Below, piece by piece: positions 21,157 to 29,433 of a stretch of 64,000 bases of DNA. The position numbers and the translations under genes were made by a program. The notes beneath the pieces are model-generated. The model saw only the letters and a list, made by a program, of their open reading frames with translations. It searched no databases and had not been told where the DNA came from. Position 1 is the stretch's first letter. Every line of letters begins with the position of its first letter. Source of the stretch: Thermotogota bacterium (lineage in GTDB: Bacteria > Thermotogota > Thermotogae > Thermotogales > DSM-5069); contig JAKPGA010000024.1 of NCBI GenBank assembly GCA_029551145.1, forward strand, positions 1 through 64,000, given 5' to 3'.

Positions 21157-22829
21157 GACATTGCCCTCCTGATCTTTGTTTGATAAGAGAAGTTTATCGT
21201 CAGAAACCTGAGTAGAAACATTGCCACCAAAACGATACCTATTAACACGTAGCTTAGTGCGGCAGCCTGAGCCAGATCACTGTTACCAACTGCGCCGAGA
21301 ATTCTGACGGTTATCAGATTCCATTTTCCTGATACAACAAATATCACCGCGCTTATTGCCGTCATACTTCTCACAAAAGCAGTAAACAGAGCATTGAAAA
21401 AGGCTGGCATCAAAAGCGGTAAGGTGACCTTCCAAAATGTTTTGTTGCTACTGCTACCAAGATCCAAAGAAGCCTCTTCTATAGAACGGTCGATCTGGTA
21501 AAGGGCTGCGACACCATTCTGAACCCCCACTGGCAGTTCCCTGAAAACAAAGATCAGTATGATGATCAAGGCAGTCCCAGTTAAAATGAGAGGTTTCTGA
21601 TTGAATGCGAGCAAATAACCTATGCCAACAACCGTACCTGGAACAGCAAAAGTCAGCAAAGAAACTGCCTCCATGATTCTTCTACCGGGAAATTGCTTTC
21701 TTGCGACCAGATAGGCTATCATGATCCCAAGGATTCCACACAACGGAGTCGCTATACTTGCCAAGATCAAAGTGTCTTTGATGAATTCCCAGTTGTATGT
21801 GAAAGCGAATTTATAGTTTGCAAGCGTGAGTGTATGGTCAACACCCCAGAGCTTGGTGAATGAACCAAACAAAACTGTTCCGTAGAACAAGAAAATCGCC
21901 GTAACAAAAACCAGACAGACAACGGTGAAAATCACCTTCACATACATCTTCGGTTCTAAGGCCCTTACCACAGACGGTTTTCCAGTCACCGTCACATAAG
22001 ACTTTTTGGAGAGCCAATATCTTTGAACGAAGAAGGCAATGAGTGTTGGAATCAGAAGCAAAATGGCAAGCCCAGATCCATAAGATATCCTGTAGGAGCC
22101 AGTTATCTCAAGATATGCCGAAACGCTTAGCACATGGTATCGTCCACCAAGAATTAACGGATTTCCGAAATCCGCCATGGACTGAGAAAAGACAAGAAGC
22201 CAAGCTGAGAGTACACCCGGTAATGACAATGGAAAGGTCACGCGCCAAAAGGTACGCCACTTGTTTGAGCCGAGACTCAGCGATGCTTCTTCAAGATCGG
22301 AACTTATAGATGTGAGTATTGCTTCCAATGTCATGAAGGCAGTTGGGAAATAGGCAAGTGTCTCTACAATGACAAGTCCCCAAAAACCGTATATTTCAAA
22401 AGGTGGTGTTCCGCCAAAAAGACCTTTGGTGAGCACACCGTTTCTTCCCAAAAGTAGTATCGCAGCAAGTGCTATCACAAAAGGAGGGGATATGATTGGA
22501 AAGGTTGCAACAGTTCTGAAAAAACCTTTCATCGGTATATTCACTTTGGCTATGGAATACGCAAATAGATAACCAATAAGAACACTAACCGATGCAACAA
22601 CTATTCCAAGTTTCAGCGTGTTTATGATTGGTGTCACAAAGTATTTCTTGCTGAAAAGCGTCTTATAAACATCAAAATTGTAGATACCGGTCTTCGGCTG
22701 AAAGCTTTTGAGACCAACCATTGTTATTGGATAGAGAACAAAAAGGATCAGAAGAACCCATATGAAAATGATCATAGAAAAAAGCATCGGTTCATTCAAA
22801 ATTCTTTTTATCTGCTTGAACCAGTACAT
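21153..22829 (-). CDS. Fused ABC permease (AfuB/FbpB type), importer 2
   Basis: A 558-residue membrane protein made of two permease modules, about 12 helices in all, with two EAA loops: EEASLSLGSNKWRTFW in the first half and EEASLDLGSSSNKTFW in the second. This tandem form is the rule in FbpB/AfuB. Start ATG 22829 follows GGAGGAG by 5 nt. A 9-bp hairpin lies between it and the binding-protein gene upstream. The ATPase gene overlaps its 3' end. Confidence 0.83.
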   Translation of the reverse strand: MYWFKQIKRILNEPMLFSMIIFIWVLLILFVLYPITMVGLKSFQPKTGIYNFDVYKTLFSKKYFVTPIINTLKLGIVVASVSVLIGYLFAYSIAKVNIPMKGFFRTVATFPIISPPFVIALAAILLLGRNGVLTKGLFGGTPPFEIYGFWGLVIVETLAYFPTAFMTLEAILTSISSDLEEASLSLGSNKWRTFWRVTFPLSLPGVLSAWLLVFSQSMADFGNPLILGGRYHVLSVSAYLEITGSYRISYGSGLAILLLIPTLIAFFVQRYWLSKKSYVTVTGKPSVVRALEPKMYVKVIFTVVCLVFVTAIFLFYGTVLFGSFTKLWGVDHTLTLANYKFAFTYNWEFIKDTLILASIATPLCGILGIMIAYLVARKQFPGRRIMEAVSLLTFAVPGTVVGIGYLLAFNQKPLILTGTALIIILIFVFRELPVGVQNGVAALYQIDRSIEEASLDLGSSSNKTFWKVTLPLLMPAFFNALFTAFVRSMTAISAVIFVVSGKWNLITVRILGAVGNSDLAQAAALSYVLIGIVLVAMFLLRFLTINFSYQTKIRRAMS

Positions 22830-22845
22830 CTGATCTCCTCCAAAA

Positions 22846-22868
22846 TGGCGTGGCAAAACGCCACGCCA
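22846..22868 (-). other. Intercistronic stem-loop after binding-protein gene 2
   Basis: Perfect 9-bp stem TGGCGTGGC/GCCACGCCA with a 5-nt loop, 5 nt after the stop codon of the AfuA-like gene and before the fused permease. No T-run follows. Same position as in the five other importer operons of the window. Confidence 0.75.
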
Positions 22869-22873
22869 AATTG

Positions 22874-23866
22874 TCACATGCCATACTCAATTTCTTCTTT
22901 CCACCTTTCGATGAGTCTGTCCTTCTGTTCACCAAAGTATTCAAAGTCCATTGGTATCACATTCACGTCTTGCATTCTCACGGCACCGGGAGCGACCTTT
23001 GCTTCTGGATTGATCGGTATTCTGTTCCACTGAACCATTAAACTTTGTGCTTCAGCAGAAAGCATCCAGTCAATGAACTTGGCTGCCAGATCTGGTTCAG
23101 GTGCACCCTTGATCATCGACATTGCTCCGATCTCATAGCCAGTTGGTTCCTTCGGGAACGTCAAAATCACTGGATAACCCTTGGCAATGCCTTTTGTTAT
23201 GATGTCGTGAGCAAAAGCTATACCAACCGTTATCTCTCCCAGTCCTGCTTGTGTGACACACGCAGACCCAGAAGTGTTGTAATGGTGGATCTGCTTGTGA
23301 AGTTGCTTCCAGTAATCGAATGCCTTGTCCTCACCCATAACCGCTACAAGTGTGGCAAGTACAGTGTAAGCCGTTCCTGACGTGTATGGATAGGCCAGAG
23401 AGATTCTTCCCTTGAACTCTGGTTTCAACAGATCATACCAAGAAGTCGGTGGCTCCACACCAAGCTGTTTGAGCTGTTCTTGATTGCTCCCAAAGGCGAT
23501 CGCTCCGAAATAGATCCCTACCCAGTAACCATCCGGATCTTTGAATGCCGATGGCACTTTTTCCACAGCTTCAGATTTGTATGGTGCTAACAGCCCTTTC
23601 TTCTTGGCTGCTATCTGATCCAACGCCGGTCCCCCAAACCATACACTTGCCTGTGGATTCTTTGATTCGGCTTCTATTCTTGCCAGAAGTTCTCCAGAGG
23701 ACATTCTTACGACCTGCACTTTGATTCCCGTTGCCTGTTCGAAAGCTTTCACATAGATTGGCCATTCATTCTCATCCAGGGCTGTGTAGATATGCAAAAC
23801 CTGTTCCTTTCCAAAAACAAAAAGTGCAAAGACCACTGCGAGCAAAAATACTAAGAACTTTCTCAT
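22874..23866 (-). CDS. Solute-binding protein (AfuA/FbpA type), importer 2
   Basis: A 330-residue secreted protein with signal peptide MRKFLVFLLAVVFALFVFG. LHIYTALDENEWPIYVKAFE is the typical start of the AfuA/FbpA (type-1 iron/hexose-phosphate) family, followed by VWFGGPALDQIAAKKKG and a GYWVGIYFGAIAF hinge strand. The family binds Fe(III), thiamine-like compounds or, in AfuA, sugar phosphates; no tandem Tyr-Tyr iron ligand pair was noticed. ATG 23866 has GGGAGGTG 6 nt upstream. Confidence 0.8.
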   Translation of the reverse strand: MRKFLVFLLAVVFALFVFGKEQVLHIYTALDENEWPIYVKAFEQATGIKVQVVRMSSGELLARIEAESKNPQASVWFGGPALDQIAAKKKGLLAPYKSEAVEKVPSAFKDPDGYWVGIYFGAIAFGSNQEQLKQLGVEPPTSWYDLLKPEFKGRISLAYPYTSGTAYTVLATLVAVMGEDKAFDYWKQLHKQIHHYNTSGSACVTQAGLGEITVGIAFAHDIITKGIAKGYPVILTFPKEPTGYEIGAMSMIKGAPEPDLAAKFIDWMLSAEAQSLMVQWNRIPINPEAKVAPGAVRMQDVNVIPMDFEYFGEQKDRLIERWKEEIEYGM

Positions 23867-23882
23867 TCCAAACACCTCCCAT

Positions 23883-24707
23883 TCAGCCCTTGTATGGGCC
23901 AGGATATTGCATCTTCTTTGAAGTTACTTCTGCGGCGAGCTCGACAGCCTTTCGCAGATCGTCAAGGGCAGTGATGAAAGTAGACAGGCAGGTGTCACCC
24001 CTTCCTGTTCTACCCTCCAAAGAATAGGGTAAAAACCTTGCTTCATAGAAGCTTTCACCATCGAAAGCATAGACTCCATCTTTATGAGTGGCAAGAACGA
24101 TCTTGGTTCCCATTCCTTGTATCTTTCGACACGCTTCTTTCAAATCTCTTTCGCCGGTGAGCACGAAAGCTTCATTGTTGTCCACTTTGAAAACATCGAA
24201 GAACTTCAAATACTTTCCCTTGTCTTTCCAATCTTGATACCTTAGCTGGCCGTTATCCACGACATTTCTCAAGAAACCTTGTGCATCCGCAGCCAGAATC
24301 TCCCCTCTTTCTCTAACAAATTCGATTAATTCCTCGGGAAATTCGCCATACCAAAGCGCACTCAGAATAATCCTCTCGCAGGATATACCCTCAATATCTC
24401 GTCTTTCAAATCTTTTTCCCAGCGAAAGGACTCTACTGATCCTGTCGTCAGGATTTCCGGTTGGATAGAGATTCTCTATGGTCGTAGTGGTCTCACTTTC
24501 AAGAAACAGAACCTGAACTCCAGTACTTATCATTTCATCGTACAGTGAGCGATCATTGATACTGCATTTTGTTATCACTTCGCATTTAGCACCTAATCTT
24601 TGTGCCGCGATACTACCATAGAAAACACCACCACCTGGTACGGTAACGGTCTTTTGTGTTGTCCTGTTTATATCTTTTGCGACATGACCTATGAAGAGAA
24701 TGTCCAT
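23883..24707 (-). CDS. PfkB-family carbohydrate kinase
   Basis: A 274-residue ribokinase-fold kinase: N-terminal MDILFIGHVAKDINR and PGGGVFYGSIAAQRLG, a VDNNEAFVLTGE segment, and the C-terminal anion-hole motif GRTGRGDTCLSTF, where the Asp is the catalytic base. The canonical second glycine-rich step reads TGRGDT rather than GAGDT. T. maritima has a PfkB kinase (TM0415) at the same place in its inositol locus, function unresolved to my knowledge. ATG 24707 follows AAAGGAGA. It lies between the Rbs-type ATPase and the AfuA-like binding protein. Confidence 0.8.
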   Translation of the reverse strand: MDILFIGHVAKDINRTTQKTVTVPGGGVFYGSIAAQRLGAKCEVITKCSINDRSLYDEMISTGVQVLFLESETTTTIENLYPTGNPDDRISRVLSLGKRFERRDIEGISCERIILSALWYGEFPEELIEFVRERGEILAADAQGFLRNVVDNGQLRYQDWKDKGKYLKFFDVFKVDNNEAFVLTGERDLKEACRKIQGMGTKIVLATHKDGVYAFDGESFYEARFLPYSLEGRTGRGDTCLSTFITALDDLRKAVELAAEVTSKKMQYPGPYKG

Positions 24708-24721
24708 CGGTATCTCCTTTC

Positions 24722-25471
24722 TCACTTGACCCCCGCGGCCGCTGCGATGACGTCCATTATGTATTGGGGTGTCACATCTTTCCTGAGATAGTCTCCGATC
24801 TTTTCACCATGTTCGAGCAATACCAGCCTGTCAGCTACCTCGTAGACATGATAGATGTTGTGGGTTATAAAAATCACAGAAATACCTCTCTTCTTCGCCT
24901 CTTTTATGTGCTCCAGGACCTTTCTGGTTTCACCAACAGATAGCGCAGCGGTCGGCTCGTCGAGAATTAGAAGCTTCGCACCGAAATAAATAGCTCTTGC
25001 AATGGCGACAGCCTGCCTTTCTCCACCTGACATGAAGGCAACAGTCTCGTCGGGACTTCTCACAGATATCCCTATATCTGCCAATGCATCGAGAACTATC
25101 CGCCTCATTTTTCTTCTTTCGATACATGAGAACGGTCCAATTTTCTTAGTCATTTCGCGTCCAAGGAAAAAATTCCGCCACAGAGGCATCAGATTTATCA
25201 ATGCAAGATCTTGATATACTGTTTCAATACCAAGTTGCCTTGCTTCCCGTGGAGAGCTAAAATTCACCTTGCTTCCCTCAAAGTAGATTTCTCCTTCGTC
25301 GGCCTTATGATATCCGACAAGTATCTTTATCAAAGTTGATTTACCAGCTCCGTTGTCTCCAAGAAGGCCGACGATCTCGCTTGCTTTCACATCAAAATCA
25401 ACTCCTCTGAGCGCTTGAACTCGTCCGAAGGATTTCTTTATGCCTTTCATTTGCACAAGCAAGTCGCTCAT
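24722..25471 (-). CDS. Sugar ABC transporter ATPase (RbsA-like, single domain), importer 3
   Basis: A 249-residue ATPase with Walker A GDNGAGKST (about 37-45), the MSGGERQAVAIAR signature and Walker B LLILDEPTAAL, typical of CUT2 ribose/inositol importers. It has one nucleotide-binding domain rather than the two of RbsA (about 500 residues), so it must act as a homodimer. It overlaps the RbsC-like permease gene by 4 nt. Confidence 0.83.
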   Translation of the reverse strand: MSDLLVQMKGIKKSFGRVQALRGVDFDVKASEIVGLLGDNGAGKSTLIKILVGYHKADEGEIYFEGSKVNFSSPREARQLGIETVYQDLALINLMPLWRNFFLGREMTKKIGPFSCIERRKMRRIVLDALADIGISVRSPDETVAFMSGGERQAVAIARAIYFGAKLLILDEPTAALSVGETRKVLEHIKEAKKRGISVIFITHNIYHVYEVADRLVLLEHGEKIGDYLRKDVTPQYIMDVIAAAAGVK

Positions 25472-26445
25472 CCCGCCACCTTCTTCCGTATTCTTGCGTT
25501 TATAACAGCAGCTACAATGAGGATGATGCCTATGAAAGCTCTATACCAATAGGCAGGAGCACCCGCGAGCACAAGGCCATTTCTGACCATGCTGATCATC
25601 GTTGCACCTATCAGTGCGCCCAAGATACTGCCGTAGCCCCCTGTCAAAAGTGTGCCTCCCATGACAGCCGACGCGATTGCTTCAAGCTCAAGTTCTTGCT
25701 CTAATGTGGGATCAACTATCTTGAAACGCGCAAAAGTTGTTAGACCCGCAAATCCTGCAAGAATACTGCTTATTACGAAATTCATGATCTTTACGCGTTC
25801 TGAAGGTATTCCGAGTGCCTTAGCAGCCCCAAGATTCCCGCCTGTCGCAAAGGTCCAGTTTCCATATTTGGTTCTTTCAAGAACAAACCAAAATACTATT
25901 GTCAACAACAGGAACCATATCGCAGAATATCTCAGGCCGCCGATTACTCTTCCACCAAGATAGTCGAGCATTTTTATACGCCTGGCGAGCATGATGGGAA
26001 AACCACCAGTTACTGCCAGCAATATTCCTCTCCAGAACATCATCATTCCAAGAGTTGTTATAAAAGAAGGAATCCCTGTTTTCAGAGTAACAAGTCCATT
26101 TATCACACCGATGCCTACTGCAATAGATAGACTCAAAAACAGCGAAAAATATTCATTGAAGTTGTGATTGACCATTATCGCGAAGACCATCGGGGCTACC
26201 GCAAAGACAGCACCAACAGATAGATCAAACTCACCACTTATCATAAGCATACTAACACCAATTGCTATGATCCCAAGTTCTGCAGCCATTGTTAAGGTGT
26301 TCATCAAATTATCCAAAGTTGCAAATCGATTCGATAGAAAAGAGAAAATCACAAAGAAAACTACTATCCCTACAACGGCACCGAATTCCTTTATCCTGAG
26401 AAAATTCAACCAATCGATTTTGTGCTTCAGAGCAATCCCCCTCAA
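25468..26445 (-). CDS. Sugar ABC transporter permease (RbsC-like), importer 3
   Basis: A CUT2-family permease of up to 325 residues with about ten hydrophobic segments. GEFDLSVGAVFAVAPMVFA and GTLLTGGYGSILGALIG are characteristic of RbsC-type proteins. A TTG at 26445 opens the frame but has no ribosome site; GAGGGGG sits 6 nt before an in-frame CTG at 26430, so a CTG start (320 residues) is likely. It follows the binding protein through a hairpin. Confidence 0.82.
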   Translation of the reverse strand: MRGIALKHKIDWLNFLRIKEFGAVVGIVVFFVIFSFLSNRFATLDNLMNTLTMAAELGIIAIGVSMLMISGEFDLSVGAVFAVAPMVFAIMVNHNFNEYFSLFLSLSIAVGIGVINGLVTLKTGIPSFITTLGMMMFWRGILLAVTGGFPIMLARRIKMLDYLGGRVIGGLRYSAIWFLLLTIVFWFVLERTKYGNWTFATGGNLGAAKALGIPSERVKIMNFVISSILAGFAGLTTFARFKIVDPTLEQELELEAIASAVMGGTLLTGGYGSILGALIGATMISMVRNGLVLAGAPAYWYRAFIGIILIVAAVINARIRKKVAG

Positions 26446-26450
26446 ACAGA

Positions 26451-26474
26451 AGGGGTGGTCACAAACCCACCCCT
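26451..26474 (-). other. Intercistronic stem-loop after binding-protein gene 3
   Basis: 8-bp stem AGGGGTGG/CCACCCCT with an 8-nt loop, 15 nt after the RbsB-like stop codon and just upstream of the permease gene. No T-run. Confidence 0.65.
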
Positions 26475-26489
26475 CTGGAATGATCTTTC

Positions 26490-27422
26490 TCAGCGGTAAC
26501 CAAGCTGAACTGTCTTCTCTACGATATCTACATTGCTCTTATCAACAATTGATGGTCCAGTGAGAACATCTTCGTGTGGAATCAGACCGAATTCCTTGTA
26601 AAGGTACAGAAAAACTATTGGTAGATATCCCTGCAGATATTGTTGCTGATCGATCGTGAATACGACAACTCCTTTCTTGATCGCATCGGTTATCTTTGTT
26701 GTCAAATCAATTGCACCGATCTTGACCTTTCCAACCAGATTCTCTTCTTCAACGAGCTGAATGGCAGGATGTGCACCGAGAGGACCAAGTGTGAATATCG
26801 CATTGGTATCAGGATACTTTGTCAGATAACTCTTGAGCAATGTCAAAGCCTTTGTTGGATCGGTTGTGATATCCAATTTCTCGACTGGTATCTTTTTCTC
26901 ACCGAGTATGTCCATAATTCCCTTTGCTCTCGCTTCAAGACCGGCATGCCCCGGTTCGTGAATCCCTATGACAGCACGCTTTGGAGTGAATTCTTGAAGC
27001 ATTCTTCGAGCCGCATATACACCAGCGAGATACTCATTCATACCAACGTAGCACAGATATGGGATCTTCTGATCTGCGGCTCTATCATCTGGGACGTTGA
27101 TTGCTACCACGGGAATACCCATTTCAATAGCTTTTCTGAGTGGTTCATCGAGTGCGACTGGGTTTGTTATTGTAACAACAAGACCGTCTGGTTTCTTGAC
27201 TATGGCTGAGTTCACAAGATCGATGAACTCCTTCAGAGAGAATTTTTCAGGCCCAAGATAGACAGCATCGACCCCGAATTTCGTTGCTGCATCTTTAACA
27301 CCTTTCATGACGACTCCCCAGAAAGGATCGGCTGGGCCTCCATGAGATACAACATAGAATGTGTAACTCATAGCAGCAACACTAAGCAAGGCAACTAGTA
27401 AGAGCGTTACCAACCTTTTCAC
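26490..27422 (-). CDS. Sugar-binding protein (RbsB-like), importer 3
   Basis: A 310-residue periplasmic binding protein of the ribose/inositol type with signal peptide MKRLVTLLLVALLSVAAMS. FYVVSHGGPADPFWGVVMKGVKDAA matches the ligand-binding N-lobe of RbsB/IbpA proteins; DGLVVTITNPVALDEPLRKAI and IGIHEPGHAGLEARAKG follow. Position straight after the inositol enzymes IolMGN makes myo-inositol the best guess for its ligand. GTG 27422 has AGGGGGGAT upstream. Hairpins lie both before and after the gene. Confidence 0.83.
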   Translation of the reverse strand: MKRLVTLLLVALLSVAAMSYTFYVVSHGGPADPFWGVVMKGVKDAATKFGVDAVYLGPEKFSLKEFIDLVNSAIVKKPDGLVVTITNPVALDEPLRKAIEMGIPVVAINVPDDRAADQKIPYLCYVGMNEYLAGVYAARRMLQEFTPKRAVIGIHEPGHAGLEARAKGIMDILGEKKIPVEKLDITTDPTKALTLLKSYLTKYPDTNAIFTLGPLGAHPAIQLVEEENLVGKVKIGAIDLTTKITDAIKKGVVVFTIDQQQYLQGYLPIVFLYLYKEFGLIPHEDVLTGPSIVDKSNVDIVEKTVQLGYR

Positions 27423-27440
27423 AAAGATCCCCCCTAATAT

Positions 27441-27461
27441 GAAGGCGCTCAAGGCGCCTTC
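27441..27461 (-). other. Stem-loop between iolN and the RbsB-like gene
   Basis: Perfect 8-bp stem GAAGGCGC/GCGCCTTC with a 5-nt loop, 4 nt after the iolN stop codon. It sits upstream of the binding-protein ribosome site and would protect or separate the highly expressed binding-protein segment of the operon. Confidence 0.65.
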
Positions 27462-27465
27462 AAAG

Positions 27466-28434
27466 TTACCACATATTTCCCAAGCTGTATATGCTTCTCC
27501 AACCTGGTTCAAATGGCTTCTTCAGCGCGGCGTCCAACTCTTCTTTTGGCCTTTGAGAAAGTTCGTTCGCCGGTGGCAATTTGCCAGCGGGGTAGGTTTT
27601 CATAATATCATTCACAAGCTTCTCCAAGTAGTTCAATAAGGCTTCCACACCTTCTTTAGCCTTCTCTGCACTTGCCTTGGTTGCTTTCCCAACAACGCCC
27701 TCCGGATAAGCAGCAACTTCAATTGGTCCGCCACCCACGTGTCCATACCAGGCAATGGCTCTGTGCAACAAATTGCCGGCTTTGTCGATGTGACCTTCCG
27801 GCATATAGCCCCTTGGTGTGGTATCGACTGCCCATTCTTGATGGCAGAACTCCGGGAAGAGGGCAAGACTCCATGATGTTTCTACCTCATCTGCATGGAT
27901 GAAGTTCGTTTCGTAAGGACCGCCCTCTTGTTTAGTCTTGAACTTGTCCTGAATTGCGTGATACCAGTTCACGTTGAAGATCATCGCGGGTACCTGGAAA
28001 ATCTTCGCAAATTTGTGTATTGCAACCGGTATGACGAATTCCTGACCATGTCCATTCAACAGAATCTGTTTTCTAAAACCTGCATTCCAAAAACCGGCTA
28101 TGGCGCTGACAAGTAAATCAATGAAGGCATCATCTTTCACTGGGACTGTTCCTGGCATGCCAATATGGTGATAGGGATGAAAGCCGTACCATATCGGCTC
28201 TGCTACGGTACATCCTGTCCTTAGAGCTACCTGCTCCGCCATCCTCGTAACCAAGAATGTGTCCTCACCTGTTGGAGCATTTGGTCCGTGGTTTTCAGTG
28301 CTGCCAACTGGGATGATTATCAAATCACATTTTTTCACTCGATCTTCGATCTCTTTCATGGTCATTGTTTGATAATAAACGCCTGACGGCTTTTCCATGT
28401 GGCCTTCCTTTGGCGGTATCTCCCATTTTGACAT
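27466..28434 (-). CDS. iolN: 3-dehydro-scyllo-inosose hydrolase (creatininase family)
   Basis: A 322-residue member of the creatinine amidohydrolase family. Metal-binding motifs are visible: GSTENHGP (Glu, His near 44-51), GEDT, GFHPYHHIGMPGT, NGHGQE and HADEVETS (His-Ala-Asp...Glu). In T. maritima the homologue TM0413 opens the ring of 3-dehydro-scyllo-inosose to 5-keto-L-gluconate (from memory). It lies directly after IolM and IolG in the order of the pathway. ATG 28434 has GGAGGG 6 nt upstream. Confidence 0.85.
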   Translation of the reverse strand: MSKWEIPPKEGHMEKPSGVYYQTMTMKEIEDRVKKCDLIIIPVGSTENHGPNAPTGEDTFLVTRMAEQVALRTGCTVAEPIWYGFHPYHHIGMPGTVPVKDDAFIDLLVSAIAGFWNAGFRKQILLNGHGQEFVIPVAIHKFAKIFQVPAMIFNVNWYHAIQDKFKTKQEGGPYETNFIHADEVETSWSLALFPEFCHQEWAVDTTPRGYMPEGHIDKAGNLLHRAIAWYGHVGGGPIEVAAYPEGVVGKATKASAEKAKEGVEALLNYLEKLVNDIMKTYPAGKLPPANELSQRPKEELDAALKKPFEPGWRSIYSLGNMW

Positions 28435-28436
28435 AT

Positions 28437-29423
28437 CTATCCCTCCAATTTCACATGTGGGTTACCACTCTCGACAGCTCTGTAACATGCATCTATGATC
28501 TTTATCACCTTGACACCGTCACTCACAGTGACTGGGGGCGCCTTGTGTTCTTTTAGGCAGTCCACAAAAAGCCTGTTTTCAACTATATATCCCCACTTTT
28601 CCTTGAAATCAACCTTCGTGAAATCGTGGCTTTCCACTTCTCTTCCAAGTCCCTTGCAGAAGTGCACCCTTTCCATTTCCTCGTTGGTCATCATCATATG
28701 CTCACCATAGACCTCTACCCTTTCAAAAGGTATCATCCAACTCGCGTGTGCACATGAGGTGAAAGTGCCAATGATTCCGTTTTTCATTCTCATAGTAATT
28801 GCCCAATCATCGATATCTGGATAGACACTTTTTTTGCCAAGAACGAACATCTCTTCAACATCGCCAAAAAGCCAACGAGCCATGTCAAAGAGGTGCAGAG
28901 TACTTTCAAAGAGAAAACCACCGGTATAGGATCTGTCAGAAGTCCAAGGTGGGTTGAGTAGCTCACCCCTGTTCATCTTTATCTGAAAGGAGTATGGCTT
29001 AACTGTTCCATTTTCTATCCTTTCTTTCATAAAAGTATATACATGTGCGAACCTTCTGTTATGACCAACCTGAAATATTGCACCTGTTTCTTTCACCTTA
29101 TTCTCCAAAGCCAGTGCATCTTTCAATGAAATCGTCATTGGCTTCTCGCAGAAAACATTCAATCCAAGATCAAGCGCATTCATCGCGTATTCGAAATGCG
29201 TTTTGTTGGGAGATGTTATATAAACAACGTCCACCCCGTAATCTTTCATTTGTTTTAGGTTATCAAAGGTCTTTGCAGCAAACCTATCTGCCACCGCTTT
29301 TGCTCTATTTTTGTCAACATCCATTACTCCAGCGATCTCGACATCTTCAAAGGTTGAGAGTATCTCCAGGTGGACTTGTCCTATAAAGCCACTCCCTACG
29401 ACCCCAACTTTCACCTTTTCCAT
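28437..29423 (-). CDS. iolG: myo-Inositol 2-dehydrogenase (Gfo/Idh/MocA family)
   Basis: A 328-residue Gfo/Idh/MocA oxidoreductase. The Rossmann motif GSGFIG (about 9-14), the family signature CEKPMT (near 92-97) and FESTLHLFDMARWLFG (catalytic Asp/His region about 175-190) are present. It would oxidise myo-inositol to scyllo-inosose with NAD+, the first step of the route. ATG 29423 is preferred since GAGGTGG precedes it by 5 nt. It lies 10 nt after the IolM gene. Confidence 0.85.
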   Translation of the reverse strand: MEKVKVGVVGSGFIGQVHLEILSTFEDVEIAGVMDVDKNRAKAVADRFAAKTFDNLKQMKDYGVDVVYITSPNKTHFEYAMNALDLGLNVFCEKPMTISLKDALALENKVKETGAIFQVGHNRRFAHVYTFMKERIENGTVKPYSFQIKMNRGELLNPPWTSDRSYTGGFLFESTLHLFDMARWLFGDVEEMFVLGKKSVYPDIDDWAITMRMKNGIIGTFTSCAHASWMIPFERVEVYGEHMMMTNEEMERVHFCKGLGREVESHDFTKVDFKEKWGYIVENRLFVDCLKEHKAPPVTVSDGVKVIKIIDACYRAVESGNPHVKLEG

Positions 29424-29433
29424 AAAGACCACC

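Noticed and set aside
26640-27209. Open frame of 189 codons on the plus strand, opposite the RbsB-like gene
   Set aside because: Lies wholly antisense to a gene with signal peptide, family motifs and ribosome site; its translation is low-complexity Cys/Ile-rich without a known motif.
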